A stretch of DNA of 49,103 nucleotides from Oscillospiraceae bacterium (GCA_009786985.1 WRGW01000108.1:1-49103); one strand, 5' to 3'. Shown: positions 8,617-18,194, counted from the stretch's first letter. Notes: generated by a model from the sequence alone, not told the origin. Numbers and translations: made by a program.

Positions 8617-8770
8617 CAGTTTTGAAATGCAAAGCATTTCAATCGACAAGCGTTGCTTGTCGACGTGCTTACAGCACGCAAAAATCGACTATGCAACAAG
8701 TTCTTCATCCGCCTTAGGCGGTTGTGTGGCATTTGCCACACTTGAAAATGCTAAAGCATTTTCAAACTGA
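8617..8770. repeat. Cluster of six tight hairpins with inverted ends
   Basis: Between ridA and punA are six consecutive palindromes with 3-4-base loops: 8622-8642, 8644-8662, 8664-8678, 8709-8721, 8724-8741 and 8742-8765. Stems are 5-10 bp and perfect. The outer ends, from TCAGTTTTGAAATGC to GCATTTTCAAACTGA, are themselves inverted repeats, so the whole 154 bp is one symmetrical unit. No gene is visible. It resembles a mobile palindromic repeat or a structured intercistronic RNA. Confidence 0.75.
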
Positions 8771-8794
8771 ACAGTTATATAGGGGGAAATAATT

Positions 8795-9622
8795 GTGAAT
8801 GTAAATCAAAAATTAAATAGCTGTTACGACAGCGTTAAATCAAAAATCGGGGATTTTGTCCCAAAAGTCGCACTCGTGTTAGGCTCTGGGCTTGGTGAGT
8901 TTGCTGATGAAATCGAGGTTGTTAAAACAGTCAGTTATTCGGATATTGACGGGTTTCCACAATCTACTGTTGAAGGTCATAAAGGCAGATTTGTGTTCGG
9001 AAAAGTTGGAGATGTTCCAGTAGTAATTATGCAGGGGCGTGTGCATTATTATGAGGGGTATTCAATGCACGATACAGTGCTACCTATTCGCCTTATGAAA
9101 AAGCTGGGGTCTGAAATTTTGTTTTTGACTAATGCGTCTGGCGGAATCAGCTTTGGTGCTGGGGAGTTTATGCTCATTATCGACCAAATTAGTAGTTTTG
9201 TGCCAAGCCCGTTAATCGGGTCTAACTTAGACGAATTTGGTGTACGTTTCCCTGATATGAGCGAGATTTACGACAAGGCTTTACGTGAAAAGATTAAGGA
9301 AAGTGCCATTAAAGTTGGTGTTCCTTTACAACAAGGAGTATACGTTCAAGCGAGTGGTCCTAACTTTGAGTCGCCAGCGGAAATCAAAATGTACAAGACA
9401 CTTGGAGCAGATGCAGTTGGAATGAGTACTGCGTGTGAAGCGATTGTAGCGAATCATGCTGGAATGCGGATTTGTGGAATTTCGTGTGTAGCGAACCTTG
9501 CTTGCGGTTTGTCTGATAACCCACTCACCCATGATGAGGTTATGGAGGCTGCTAACGCTTGTGCACCTATGTTCAAAAAATTGATTAGAAGCTCGATTGA
9601 ATCGTTTTCAGGTGAATTATGA
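8795..9622 (+). CDS. punA: Purine nucleoside phosphorylase
   Basis: This enzyme phosphorolyses inosine and guanosine to free base and ribose-1-phosphate in purine salvage. The 275-residue, trimeric-type sequence has VLGSGLGEFAD, VEGHKGRFVFGKVGD, MQGRVHYYEGYS, LTNASGGI and GADAVGMSTACEAIVANHAGM. The purine-contacting Glu (GPNFES) and the Asn of SCVAN correspond to those of 6-oxopurine enzymes, so I favour PNP over methylthioadenosine phosphorylase, although mtnA lies three genes later. The GTG start at 8795 has AGGGGGAAA 6 bases upstream. The stop overlaps the next ATG by four bases. Confidence 0.92.
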   Translation: MNVNQKLNSCYDSVKSKIGDFVPKVALVLGSGLGEFADEIEVVKTVSYSDIDGFPQSTVEGHKGRFVFGKVGDVPVVIMQGRVHYYEGYSMHDTVLPIRLMKKLGSEILFLTNASGGISFGAGEFMLIIDQISSFVPSPLIGSNLDEFGVRFPDMSEIYDKALREKIKESAIKVGVPLQQGVYVQASGPNFESPAEIKMYKTLGADAVGMSTACEAIVANHAGMRICGISCVANLACGLSDNPLTHDEVMEAANACAPMFKKLIRSSIESFSGEL

Positions 9623-9912
9623 ACACAAGTATAAGTTCTCCAGACGAAGTGATTAAATTAGTTACAACTCTTTGCAAAAATCACGGAGTATCTTCTGTGA
9701 CTTTGTTCGGTTCGCGTGCAACTGGTAAAGCAGTCGAACGAAGTGACATTGACATTGCTGTTACAGGTGATAGTGTGGATTTAATTTCTCTCGAAAATAA
9801 AATTGAAGAACTTCCCACTTTGTTTGCGGTTAATATTGTGGATTTTGACAAGTGTTCAGAGAGTTTACGAAAGGATATAGAACTATATGGCAAATTACTC
9901 CACAAGGCTTAA
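9619..9912 (+). CDS. MntA-like minimal nucleotidyltransferase
   Basis: This 97-residue protein is a stand-alone Pol-beta-type nucleotidyltransferase. The active-site motif is GSRATGKAVERSDID (residues ~33-47), i.e. GS, ten residues, then D-x-D, with the third acid expected in VNIVDFD. In type VII toxin-antitoxin pairs, MntA transfers AMP groups onto a tyrosine of the HEPN toxin HepT and silences it. It overlaps the end of punA by four bases and the HEPN gene by 26 bases, so the three are translated together. Pair arrangement and motifs support the antitoxin reading; activity is inferred. Confidence 0.82.
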   Translation: MNTSISSPDEVIKLVTTLCKNHGVSSVTLFGSRATGKAVERSDIDIAVTGDSVDLISLENKIEELPTLFAVNIVDFDKCSESLRKDIELYGKLLHKA

Positions 9913-10333
9913 GGCTTTTAGAGATTCGCTCGAATCGTTATCTGAAATCGAAAAAATTACAATTACCGAATTAGGTGAAGATTTTATAGGTCTAAAAGGT
10001 TTTATTTGGTGTGGAATAATTGCTAAGTTTTCAATCACTCTCGATTTAAGCTGGAAATTGATGAAAGATTTGCTTATAGAAGAACATAAGGTTTTTAATT
10101 TCGCCAAAGGTTCTCCTAAAGAAGTTTTGCAAAAAAGTTATGAGGCGAATATTATAAGTGAACACACTTGGGCGGAAATGCTACAAGTTAGAAACGAGAT
10201 TTCTCACCAATATAAAAACTTAGAAATCGTAGATGAATGGTGTGAAAAGATTATTACTACGTATATTCCATTATTTTACGGCTTATTAAAATACGCTGAG
10301 GGTTTAGCTAATGAACACAAACAAAAACAATAG
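9887..10333 (+). CDS. HepT/HI0074-like HEPN protein
   Basis: This 148-residue helical protein matches the nucleotidyltransferase substrate-binding (HI0074/HepT) family. Residues ~105-112 read RNEISHQY, the R-x4-H-x-Y signature: Arg and His form the HEPN RNase site, and the Tyr is what the partner MntA modifies. An intact signature means it could be a working tRNA-cutting toxin. It overlaps its nucleotidyltransferase partner by 26 bases and mtnA by 23 bases. Many chromosomal pairs of this family have no demonstrated toxicity, so a metabolic or housekeeping role is also possible. Confidence 0.82.
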   Translation: MANYSTRLKAFRDSLESLSEIEKITITELGEDFIGLKGFIWCGIIAKFSITLDLSWKLMKDLLIEEHKVFNFAKGSPKEVLQKSYEANIISEHTWAEMLQVRNEISHQYKNLEIVDEWCEKIITTYIPLFYGLLKYAEGLANEHKQKQ

Positions 10334-11348
10334 GATTCCACAAAAACCTCTAATCAATATCCGCCTTTCGGACAAAAAAGATGCTGTAATTATCTTAGAC
10401 CAGCGGTTATTGCCTAACACAATTAAATATTTAGAACTTCGTACAATTGATGAAATGTATGATGCGATTTATACCCTCAAAGTTAGGGGGGCACCCGCAA
10501 TCGGGGTTTTTGCGGCGTATGCTTTCTACATTTGCTGTCAACACATCGAGGTAGAAGATAAAAAATATAAATCAGACGAATGCAATCAAATAGCAGAAAA
10601 GCTAAAATCCGCTCGCCCTACTGCGGTTAATCTTGCGTGGGCGGTTGACCGAATGCTCGCCGCTCACAAAAGCGGCAAAGACCTGCTCTGTGAGTGTCAA
10701 GCAATACACAATGAAGATATAGCTATGTGCAAAGCAATTTCTGAACATGGGCTTACTCTTCTAAAGGATGGTGATTGTGTAATAACTCACTGTAATGCAG
10801 GAGCACTCGCAACTTCGCAATACGGAACTGGGCTTGGTGCGTTAATCTTAGGAGCAGAGCGTGGAATGAAGTTAAGAGCATACGTCGATGAAACAAGACC
10901 ACTATTACAAGGTGCAAGAATCACGGCGTTAGAGCTTATGAATGCGGGGGTTGACACTACCCTCATATGTGATAACATGGTTAGTGCTGTTATGCAACAA
11001 AAAACGCTACGCCAAATTTCTGCCGCTTTTGTCGGTTGTGACAGAGTGGCAGCTAATGGCGATGTTGCGAATAAAATAGGAACTTCGGGGTTAGCGGTTC
11101 TCGCTAAACATTATGGAGTGCCTTTTTATGTTTTTTGTCCAGCTTCAACCTTTGATAAAAGCTGTAAAACTGGTGCGGATATAGTTATAGAAGAAAGAAA
11201 TGCTACTGAAATCACCGAGCTTTATTTCAAAGAACGAATTGCTCCTAAAGACATAAAATGCTTTAATCCATCTTTTGATGTAACACCAGCCGAATTGATT
11301 ACTGCGATTGTCACCGAAAAAGGTATTTTTGCTCCTAATGAGGTCTAA
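10311..11348 (+). CDS. mtnA: S-methyl-5-thioribose-1-phosphate isomerase
   Basis: MtnA converts methylthioribose-1-phosphate to the ribulose form in methionine salvage; related enzymes act on ribose-1-phosphate or deoxyribose-linked substrates. The 345-residue sequence has VRGAPAIGVFAAY, the catalytic Cys in ITHCNAGALAT, DETRPLLQGARITA and the catalytic Asp in GCDRVAANGDVANKIGT. The start lies 23 bases inside the HEPN gene. Sharing an operon with punA suggests that sugar phosphates released by phosphorolysis may be its substrate. No other mtn gene is in the window, so substrate choice is inferred. Confidence 0.93.
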   Translation: MNTNKNNRIPQKPLINIRLSDKKDAVIILDQRLLPNTIKYLELRTIDEMYDAIYTLKVRGAPAIGVFAAYAFYICCQHIEVEDKKYKSDECNQIAEKLKSARPTAVNLAWAVDRMLAAHKSGKDLLCECQAIHNEDIAMCKAISEHGLTLLKDGDCVITHCNAGALATSQYGTGLGALILGAERGMKLRAYVDETRPLLQGARITALELMNAGVDTTLICDNMVSAVMQQKTLRQISAAFVGCDRVAANGDVANKIGTSGLAVLAKHYGVPFYVFCPASTFDKSCKTGADIVIEERNATEITELYFKERIAPKDIKCFNPSFDVTPAELITAIVTEKGIFAPNEV

Positions 11349-11349
11349 T

Positions 11350-12441
11350 ATGAAAAATTCTGCGACAAACATTACAATCATAGGTGGAGGTGCGTCTGGT
11401 TTGGCGGTGGCAGCATTACTTTCGAGGGCTGGTGTCAAGAACACAGTCATCGAAAAGAACGTGCGTGTGGGCAAAAAGCTCCTCACCACTGGGAATGGTC
11501 GGTGCAATCTCGGAAATGTTAGTAATCGTATTTCCGAAAAAGAAAGAACGTTCACCGCTTACAACAATCCTGATTTTGTAAAAAAAATCTTACAAAACTG
11601 GCAGGGGGCAGAACACTTTTTTAAAGAATTTGGGTTGGTGACATGCGCCGATACTGAGGGGCGATTGTATCCTTATTCTAACACTGCAAACTCTGTCCTT
11701 GACACGCTTAGGCGTGCTTGCGTTCACACCGATTTTAGGTGCGAAACTGAGTGTTCTAAAAAAGAGTTTCATCGGTTGTTTAACACTGGAATCGTAATTT
11801 GGGCCACTGGAAATGCACCGCTTGTTTTCTTACAAGAGTTAGGGCATACTATAATCGAACCGCTCCCGTCTTTATGCCCAGTGATGACCTACGAACGACT
11901 TACACGCCCACTCAAAGGTCTTAGAATCCGTGCAGATGCTTCTGCTATTGCGGGTGAGGAGATTTTAAAAAGCGAATATGGTGAAGTACAGTTTGGTGAC
12001 GGTTTCCTGTCTGGGATTTGTATTATGAATATTTCAAGGAAGTTGGCACAATTATTTAGAGATTATGCGAAATCACAATCCCCGCTAAATTTAACCATCT
12101 CACTTGATATTGCACCAGAATTTAATGAAGACGAAATCAAACAAATCGGTTATGAGGGGTTGTTTCATTCACGAATAGTTCAGGTGCTGAACAAAAACCA
12201 GATTCCCCCGAAAGACTGGCGATTTCCGGTCACCGGGAAAGCTCCGTGGCAGAAATCACAAGTCATGTCTGGGGGGGTTGATGTTAGTGAGTTAAATGAC
12301 GATTTGTCTTCTAAGATTTGTAGCACTCTCTACATAATTGGTGAATCGCTTGACATTGACGGTGATTGTGGAGGGTATAATCTTGAATGGGCATGGGCTT
12401 GTGCAAAAAGAGTGGCGGATTCGATTTTACGGCAATTCTAA
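11350..12441 (+). CDS. BaiN/HI0933-like NAD(P)/FAD-dependent oxidoreductase
   Basis: This 363-residue flavoprotein has the FAD-binding GGGASGLAVA near the N-terminus, then the family signature LLTTGNGRCNL and the C-terminal IGESLDIDGDCGGYNLEWAWA, typical of HI0933/BaiN proteins. Members are about 400 residues and their substrates are mostly unknown; BaiN itself acts in bile-acid reduction, which I do not infer here. I start at ATG 11350, with GAGG eight bases upstream and one base after the mtnA stop; an upstream ATG at 11308 would overlap mtnA. It converges with feoA across only five bases with no visible terminator. Confidence 0.85.
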   Translation: MKNSATNITIIGGGASGLAVAALLSRAGVKNTVIEKNVRVGKKLLTTGNGRCNLGNVSNRISEKERTFTAYNNPDFVKKILQNWQGAEHFFKEFGLVTCADTEGRLYPYSNTANSVLDTLRRACVHTDFRCETECSKKEFHRLFNTGIVIWATGNAPLVFLQELGHTIIEPLPSLCPVMTYERLTRPLKGLRIRADASAIAGEEILKSEYGEVQFGDGFLSGICIMNISRKLAQLFRDYAKSQSPLNLTISLDIAPEFNEDEIKQIGYEGLFHSRIVQVLNKNQIPPKDWRFPVTGKAPWQKSQVMSGGVDVSELNDDLSSKICSTLYIIGESLDIDGDCGGYNLEWAWACAKRVADSILRQF

Positions 12442-12446
12442 AAAAT

Positions 12447-12664
12447 TCACACAGTTACTACTTGAACTTTTTCGGCAACATCTTTGCCAACTGCGATTGA
12501 ATATGCGTTCTCGACATTTAGAAGTACTGGTCCACCGAGAGCGTATCGAATTTTGATTTCAACCCGACTCCCTGCATGGATGCCGAGATTTTCTAACAAC
12601 CCTTTAGGAGAGTCCACGACTTGATAAGCGATACCACAGTCCGCTTGGTATAGATTAGTGACGT

Positions 12665-12668
<4 letters not shown>
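12447..12668 (-). CDS. feoA: FeoA domain protein
   Basis: This 73-residue protein is a single FeoA (SH3-like) domain: LENLGIHAGSRVEIK in the middle and PVLLNVENAYSIAVGKDVAEKVQV at the end. FeoA proteins bind and modulate the ferrous iron transporter FeoB, but no feoB is in the window. It is the last gene of obg-mrnC-feoA, its start overlapping the mrnC stop by four bases. An iron-transport role is therefore inferred from the family only. Confidence 0.78.
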
Positions 12669-14400
<1,732 letters not shown>

Positions 14401-14450
14401 CTATAAGCAGATTGCTTGAAAATAGTTTTTTGAGGTTGTCTAAAACCATA

Positions 14451-14480
14451 AAACGAGCGAGGTTTTACCCTCGCTCGTTT
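14451..14480 (-). terminator. Hairpin downstream of rpmA
   Basis: A perfect 12-bp GC-containing stem (14451-14462 with 14469-14480, 6-base loop) is followed on the minus strand by TTTATGGTTTT. It could end or attenuate rplU-rpmA transcription before obg. Confidence 0.6.
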
Positions 14481-14498
14481 AGCTAAGCAACGTCAGTC

Positions 14499-14534
14499 CA
14501 TAAAGCGAGGAAAACTAATAACCTCAATTTTATG
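14499..14534. repeat. Hairpin with a related copy at 39524
   Basis: CATAAAGCGAGG at 14499-14510 pairs imperfectly with CCTC and ATTTTATG at 14522-14534. The same left arm and the same right end recur in the hairpin at 39524-39558, so this is a small dispersed palindrome placed after a minus-strand gene in one case and before one in the other. Confidence 0.5.
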
Positions 14535-14549
14535 CTCTTTGTTTTGGCT

Positions 14550-14807
14550 TTACACAACCTCTTGAATGCTAACTTTTTTGCGTGTTTTGTCGAGCCTTTC
14601 AAACTTAACTTTACCGTCTTTTAATGCGAACAAAGTATGGTCACGCCCTATCCCTACATTAACTCCAGGGTGAATTTTAGTTCCTCTTTGTCTGACTAAA
14701 ATATTCCCCGCAATAACCATTTGTCCATCTGCTCTTTTCGCGCCAAGCCGTTTGGATTCACTATCTCTACCATTTCGAGTGGAACCCACACCTTTCTTAT
14801 GTGCCAT
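14550..14807 (-). CDS. rpmA: 50S ribosomal protein L27
   Basis: L27 (85 residues) reaches into the peptidyl transferase centre with its N-terminus. The sequence begins [19 protein letters not shown] and so lacks the ~9-residue extension (ending at a Phe-Ala cut) that the protease Prp removes in many Firmicutes. In agreement, no prp gene lies between rplU and rpmA; that place holds a foldback repeat. AAAGGAG lies 8 bases before the ATG. Confidence 0.97.
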   Translation of the reverse strand: MAHKKGVGSTRNGRDSESKRLGAKRADGQMVIAGNILVRQRGTKIHPGVNVGIGRDHTLFALKDGKVKFERLDKTRKKVSIQEVV

Positions 14808-14868
14808 ATCAAAATACTCCTTTTACTTATTAACAATCTAAAAAACCAATAATTCTTACTTTTACTTG

Positions 14869-15035
14869 TTAAGAGTCTGTTCAATATCTCGCTCATGGTG
14901 ATTTTATAACTAATTTTCCATCGTACTTCGTTAAAATTTTCCGCAAGGCACAAAGCATTACGCAAAATTTTGCCTTGTCTGACGAAAAATTCGTTTCATA
15001 AAATCACTCATTCGGAGATACCGAACAGGCTCTAA
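14869..15035. repeat. Foldback element A (between rplU and rpmA)
   Basis: A ~167-bp imperfect palindrome. The outer arms TTAAGAGTCTGTTC and GAACAGGCTCTAA are complementary and the match continues inward for ~38 bp with a few mismatches. The interior (CGTTAAAATTTTC, then AAAATTTTGCCTTGT and GACGAAAAATTC) is related to the cores of elements B, C and D, but the outer arms are not. Its right end overlaps the rplU stop codon. I see no reading frame in it. Confidence 0.75.
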
Positions 15036-15337
15036 GCGTTAATCGCTTCAATTTTTACCTTACTATATGGTTGACGATGTCCCATTTTGCGTTTTACGCC
15101 TTTTTTCGGTTTATAGGTGAATACCGTGATTTTTTTGCCTTTACCGTTTTTGACTAATGAAGAAGTTACCGTTGCACCATCAACATAAGGTGAGCCTACT
15201 TTTAGCGTATCTCCACCTACCATGACAACTTTGTCAAAAACAACTTCACCAGACTCAACGCCGAGTTTTTCAACAAAAATCTCGTCGCCAACTTTGACTT
15301 GATACTGTTTTCCGCCAGTTTCGATTACTGCGTACAT
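15032..15337 (-). CDS. rplU: 50S ribosomal protein L21
   Basis: L21 (101 residues) is a 23S rRNA-binding protein. The sequence has the family start [14 protein letters not shown] and the C-terminal [26 protein letters not shown] lies 8 bases before the ATG. A consensus promoter and a probable L21 leader hairpin lie upstream. The TAG stop is provided at the edge of foldback element A, which separates it from rpmA. Confidence 0.97.
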   Translation of the reverse strand: MYAVIETGGKQYQVKVGDEIFVEKLGVESGEVVFDKVVMVGGDTLKVGSPYVDGATVTSSLVKNGKGKKITVFTYKPKKGVKRKMGHRQPYSKVKIEAINA

Positions 15338-15365
15338 TTGTTTATACCTCTTTTAAATTAAGTCT

Positions 15366-15429
15366 CGCTGTGTTTTGGTAGCACTATTGCTAATAAACAA
15401 AATTGGCATTTCAAGACCAAACACACGCG
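15366..15429 (-). promoter_or_regulatory. Probable L21 leader (autoregulatory 5' UTR structure)
   Basis: On the minus strand, CGCGTGTGTTTGG (15429-15417) pairs with CCAAAACACAGCG (15378-15366) with one bulge on each side, enclosing a smaller hairpin. It lies between the rplU promoter and start. Firmicutes rplU genes commonly carry an L21 leader to which the ribosomal protein binds. A covariance-model search (Rfam L21_leader) would settle it. Confidence 0.6.
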
Positions 15430-15438
15430 GTACATACT

Positions 15439-15467
15439 ATTTTAGCATATAAATCTTGACTTGTCAA
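15439..15467 (-). promoter_or_regulatory. Promoter of rplU-rpmA
   Basis: Minus-strand TTGACA (15467-15462) and TAAAAT (15444-15439) with a 17-base spacer. The leader to the rplU start is ~95 bases. Confidence 0.8.
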
Positions 15468-15539
15468 GCATTTTTTGCGTGTTTTTTTAATAATTACGGA
15501 ATTTAAGTAATAATTATTTTTTTAACTTTTAAAAAAGGC

Positions 15540-15567
15540 TTGACAATTACATTTTGTGTGATATAAT
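15540..15567 (+). promoter_or_regulatory. Promoter of the DUF4358-like/MBOAT/DHHW cassette
   Basis: TTGACA at 15540-15545 and TATAAT at 15562-15567, 16-base spacer. The leader of ~110 bases contains a TAGTGTG/CACACTA dyad close to the transcription start and a TGCGT/ACGCA dyad ending ~23 bases before the ATG, both possible regulatory folds. Confidence 0.75.
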
Positions 15568-15681
15568 TTGAAATGTAGTGTGCATAAAAGCAAAAAATCA
15601 TATCACACTATAAATTATATTGCGTTAGAATTATTGAAGATAGGTTCTTAGGACGCATAATGTAAGGAAGGTAAAAACTAA

Positions 15682-16446
15682 ATGAGAAACATGAAAAAAA
15701 TAATCGCTATTTCAAGCTGTGCAGCACTAATGCTTGCATTTGCGGCTTGTAATGAAACACCTGACGATTCAGGCACTGAAGACTCTAACGTAGGTGTCGG
15801 TGCTAATGACGATAATGGTGCTAACGGTCCTACCAATGGAGGTAACGGAACTGACGGTGGTGGAATTGCTCACGAAAGTGATTCAACTGAAGAAATTTTG
15901 CAGACTGTAATGGACACTGCGCGCGAAGAACTCGGCGACGAAGGTATTCCGATGAGTTGGGTTGAAGAAGTTACCGATAATTTTGAAAACGCTGTAGGTT
16001 TAACTGCGCAACAAGTAGTAACTTACACAGAATCTGTCTACAACGCCCAGGCGTTAATTGGTGCATTTGCGTTTCAAGTGGCGTTAATCCAAGCTAATGA
16101 TGTTGAGGCTGCAGAAGCTGTTCAATCAGCAATCGCTGACGGATATAACCCTGCTAAATGGATTTGCGTAATCCCTCATAAAGCTGTAGTAATCCAAAAC
16201 GAAAACTACGTGCTTTTGATTGCGGCTCAAACGGTTGAGCAATCAGACGTTATTACTAATATTTTCGGTGAAATCATGGACGGCGAAAATAATGTAAACG
16301 TGTTCTTTGAATTTGACCCTGATAACCCTCCTGAAGGCTATGACCCTGATGCAGAAGGTGATGGTATGGGCATGGGCTTCGGTGGCGGAATGGACATCGG
16401 TGGCGGATTAGATATAGGCAACGGTGAAATTGAAAATATAGATTAA
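15682..16446 (+). CDS. DUF4358-like lipoprotein
   Basis: This 254-residue protein has a lipobox FAAC (Cys ~23) followed by a 40-residue Gly/Asn/Asp linker, a helical domain (residues ~75-215), and a Gly/Met/Asp-rich tail (GMGMGFGGGMD). Small lipoproteins of the DUF4358 type are commonly encoded beside MBOAT and DHHW genes in Clostridia, and the context here is the same; the sequence match itself is only moderate. It may act with them in modifying a surface polymer. AAGGAAGG lies 11 bases before the ATG, and a good promoter is at 15540. Confidence 0.6.
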   Translation: MRNMKKIIAISSCAALMLAFAACNETPDDSGTEDSNVGVGANDDNGANGPTNGGNGTDGGGIAHESDSTEEILQTVMDTAREELGDEGIPMSWVEEVTDNFENAVGLTAQQVVTYTESVYNAQALIGAFAFQVALIQANDVEAAEAVQSAIADGYNPAKWICVIPHKAVVIQNENYVLLIAAQTVEQSDVITNIFGEIMDGENNVNVFFEFDPDNPPEGYDPDAEGDGMGMGFGGGMDIGGGLDIGNGEIENID

Positions 16447-16469
16447 ATGGCTTGACGTTGCGATTTAAC

Positions 16470-16529
16470 AATAAAGGAAAGGTATGCGTGAACTGATTAT
16501 GATGTTTTCAAGTATACCTTTCCTTTATT
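16470..16529 (+). promoter_or_regulatory. Inverted repeat covering the MBOAT ribosome binding site and start
   Basis: AATAAAGGAAAGGTAT (16470-16485) is the exact reverse complement of 16514-16529; the loop is 28 bases. The left arm contains the AAAGGAAAGG site and the first two bases of the ATG at 16484, while the right arm is inside the coding sequence (codons ~11-16). In mRNA this would hide the start site. A TTATTTTCT run after it leaves an attenuator reading open. Confidence 0.75.
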
Positions 16530-17902
16530 ATTTTCTACCAGCGGTTCTGTTTGCGTATTTTGCGATTCCATGGATAGTTAGAAAAATTACAGGAGCTGAG
16601 TCATCACCTGCAAATCTAATCTCGCTTAGAAATGCAATTTTGTTGACTGCAAGTGTGATTTTCTACGCATGGGGAGGGGCTATATTTTTGCTCCTCATTT
16701 TCGGATTGACTGTAAACAGCTGGCTCTGGGGGCTTTTGATTGACTGGTTTCATAACAAAGACAATCCTAAATCAGCAAAAGTGGCACTTATAATTAGTAT
16801 TGTTACAGGATTGTCTGGATTAGCATACTTCAAGTACACTGATTTTTTCTTGACTCAAATAAACTGGCTAACTCCGTTGGATATTCCGCTGACTGGAGTA
16901 ATCGTACCAATTGGAATTAGTTTTTACACTTTCCAGATTCTTAGCTACAATATTGACTTGTATCGCAGAGATGTAGCTGTTCAAAAAAGCGTGTTTAGAT
17001 TGGCGACATATATCACCCTATTCCCACAATTAGTCGCAGGACCGATTGTGCGATATTCGGATATAGAACCTGCTTTGCATGAGCGTAAAGTGACGTTTGA
17101 AAACTTTTCATCTGGTCTTAGTAGGTTTACTGTAGGGCTTGGCAAAAAAGTCATAATCGGGAATACGCTTGGTGAAATGCTTCACGTCGTCGAAAGTAGT
17201 GGCGAAAAGAGTGTGCTATCATTTCTGCTTTTGACCGCAGGGTTCGCACTCCAAATTTATTTTGACTTTTCAGGTTATAGCGATATGGCAATCGGGTTAG
17301 GGCGTGTATTTGGATTTAAGATTATCGAAAACTTCAACTATCCGTATATATCAAAAAGTGTAACAGAGTTCTGGCGAAGATGGCATATCTCGCTTGGGCT
17401 ATGGCTTAGGGATTATGTCTATATCCCGCTTGGCGGGAACAGAAAACGCCAATGGCTGAATATCTTAGTGGTCTGGACTTTAATCGGATTTCTACAAGGT
17501 GCAGCGTGGAATTTTATTCTATGGGGGCTGTATTTTGTAGTGGTTTTGTTAATAGAAAAAAACATTCTCCGCAAATATTTGCGCTTTGATGATTGGCACA
17601 AAATAGCTCGTCATATATATACGCTTACGCTTATTCTGTGTAGTTTTATGCTGTTTAGGTCTAACAATATCTTTGAATCAGAAAGCCTTTATGGACAATT
17701 CTCGCTCTATTACCTGCAAAGCTATGCAGTGTTACTCTTGATTTGTGTAATCGGTGCGACCAAACTCCCAAAACGGGCGTTTAATCGATTTCTGAAACCT
17801 TTCCCACTTGCTGAGCCAATGTTAGTAGCACTATGCTTGATTATTTCAACAGCATTTTTGGTTGACGGAACATTTAATCCGTTTATTTATTTTAGATTTT
17901 AA
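16484..17902 (+). CDS. MBOAT family O-acyltransferase (AlgI/DltB-like)
   Basis: This 472-residue polytopic membrane protein moves acyl groups to extracellular polymers. It has ~10 hydrophobic segments, the core motif PIGISFYTFQILSYNID, DFSGYSDMAIGLG, and the catalytic region EFWRRWHISLGLWLRDYVYIPLGG (His ~301). Similarity to family N-termini begins at SSIPFLYYFLP. The ATG at 16484 has the site AAAGG at proper distance; ATGs at 16499 and 16502 lack one. It lies between a DUF4358-like lipoprotein and a DHHW/AlgX-like protein, the usual neighbours for polysaccharide or teichoic acid O-acetylation. Confidence 0.93.
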   Translation: MRELIMMFSSIPFLYYFLPAVLFAYFAIPWIVRKITGAESSPANLISLRNAILLTASVIFYAWGGAIFLLLIFGLTVNSWLWGLLIDWFHNKDNPKSAKVALIISIVTGLSGLAYFKYTDFFLTQINWLTPLDIPLTGVIVPIGISFYTFQILSYNIDLYRRDVAVQKSVFRLATYITLFPQLVAGPIVRYSDIEPALHERKVTFENFSSGLSRFTVGLGKKVIIGNTLGEMLHVVESSGEKSVLSFLLLTAGFALQIYFDFSGYSDMAIGLGRVFGFKIIENFNYPYISKSVTEFWRRWHISLGLWLRDYVYIPLGGNRKRQWLNILVVWTLIGFLQGAAWNFILWGLYFVVVLLIEKNILRKYLRFDDWHKIARHIYTLTLILCSFMLFRSNNIFESESLYGQFSLYYLQSYAVLLLICVIGATKLPKRAFNRFLKPFPLAEPMLVALCLIISTAFLVDGTFNPFIYFRF

Positions 17903-18194
17903 GCAAAACAAGAGCTGGAGGGGCGGCTTTGCCGACCCCGAAGCTCGACGAAGCACAAAGCTCTTCAAGCGGACTGCTCAGTGGCAGAGCCACTGACACC
18001 TCCGCTCTCGCTTTGCAAAACAAGAGCTGGAGGGGCGGCTTTGCCGACCCCGAAGCTCGACGAAGCACAAAGCTCTTCAAGCGGACTGCTCAGCGGCAGA
18101 GCCACTGACACCTCCGCTCTCGCTTTGCAAAACAAGAGCTGGAGGGGCGGCTTTGCCGTCCCCGAAGCTCGACGAAGCACAAAGCTCTTCAAAA
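17903..18194. repeat. 112-bp tandem repeat, 2.6 copies
   Basis: Units begin at 17903, 18015 and 18127, each with GCAAAACAAGAGCTGGAGGG; period is exactly 112. Copies 1 and 2 are nearly identical and copy 3 stops at ~18194. Each full unit holds two strong palindromes, GGGGCGGCTTTGCCGACCCC and CAGTGGCAGAGCCACTG. The second is shared with the tandem repeat at 48946. It fills the 327-base gap between the MBOAT and DHHW genes. Short open frames run through it but are by-products of repetition. Confidence 0.9.

Noticed and set aside
8795-9622. Methylthioadenosine phosphorylase instead of PNP
   Set aside because: mtnA in the operon made this attractive, but the base-contact positions (Glu of GPNFES, Asn of SCVAN) look like 6-oxopurine PNP.
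17903-18194. CRISPR array
   Set aside because: Units are 112 bp in direct tandem with no unique spacers; no cas gene is near.
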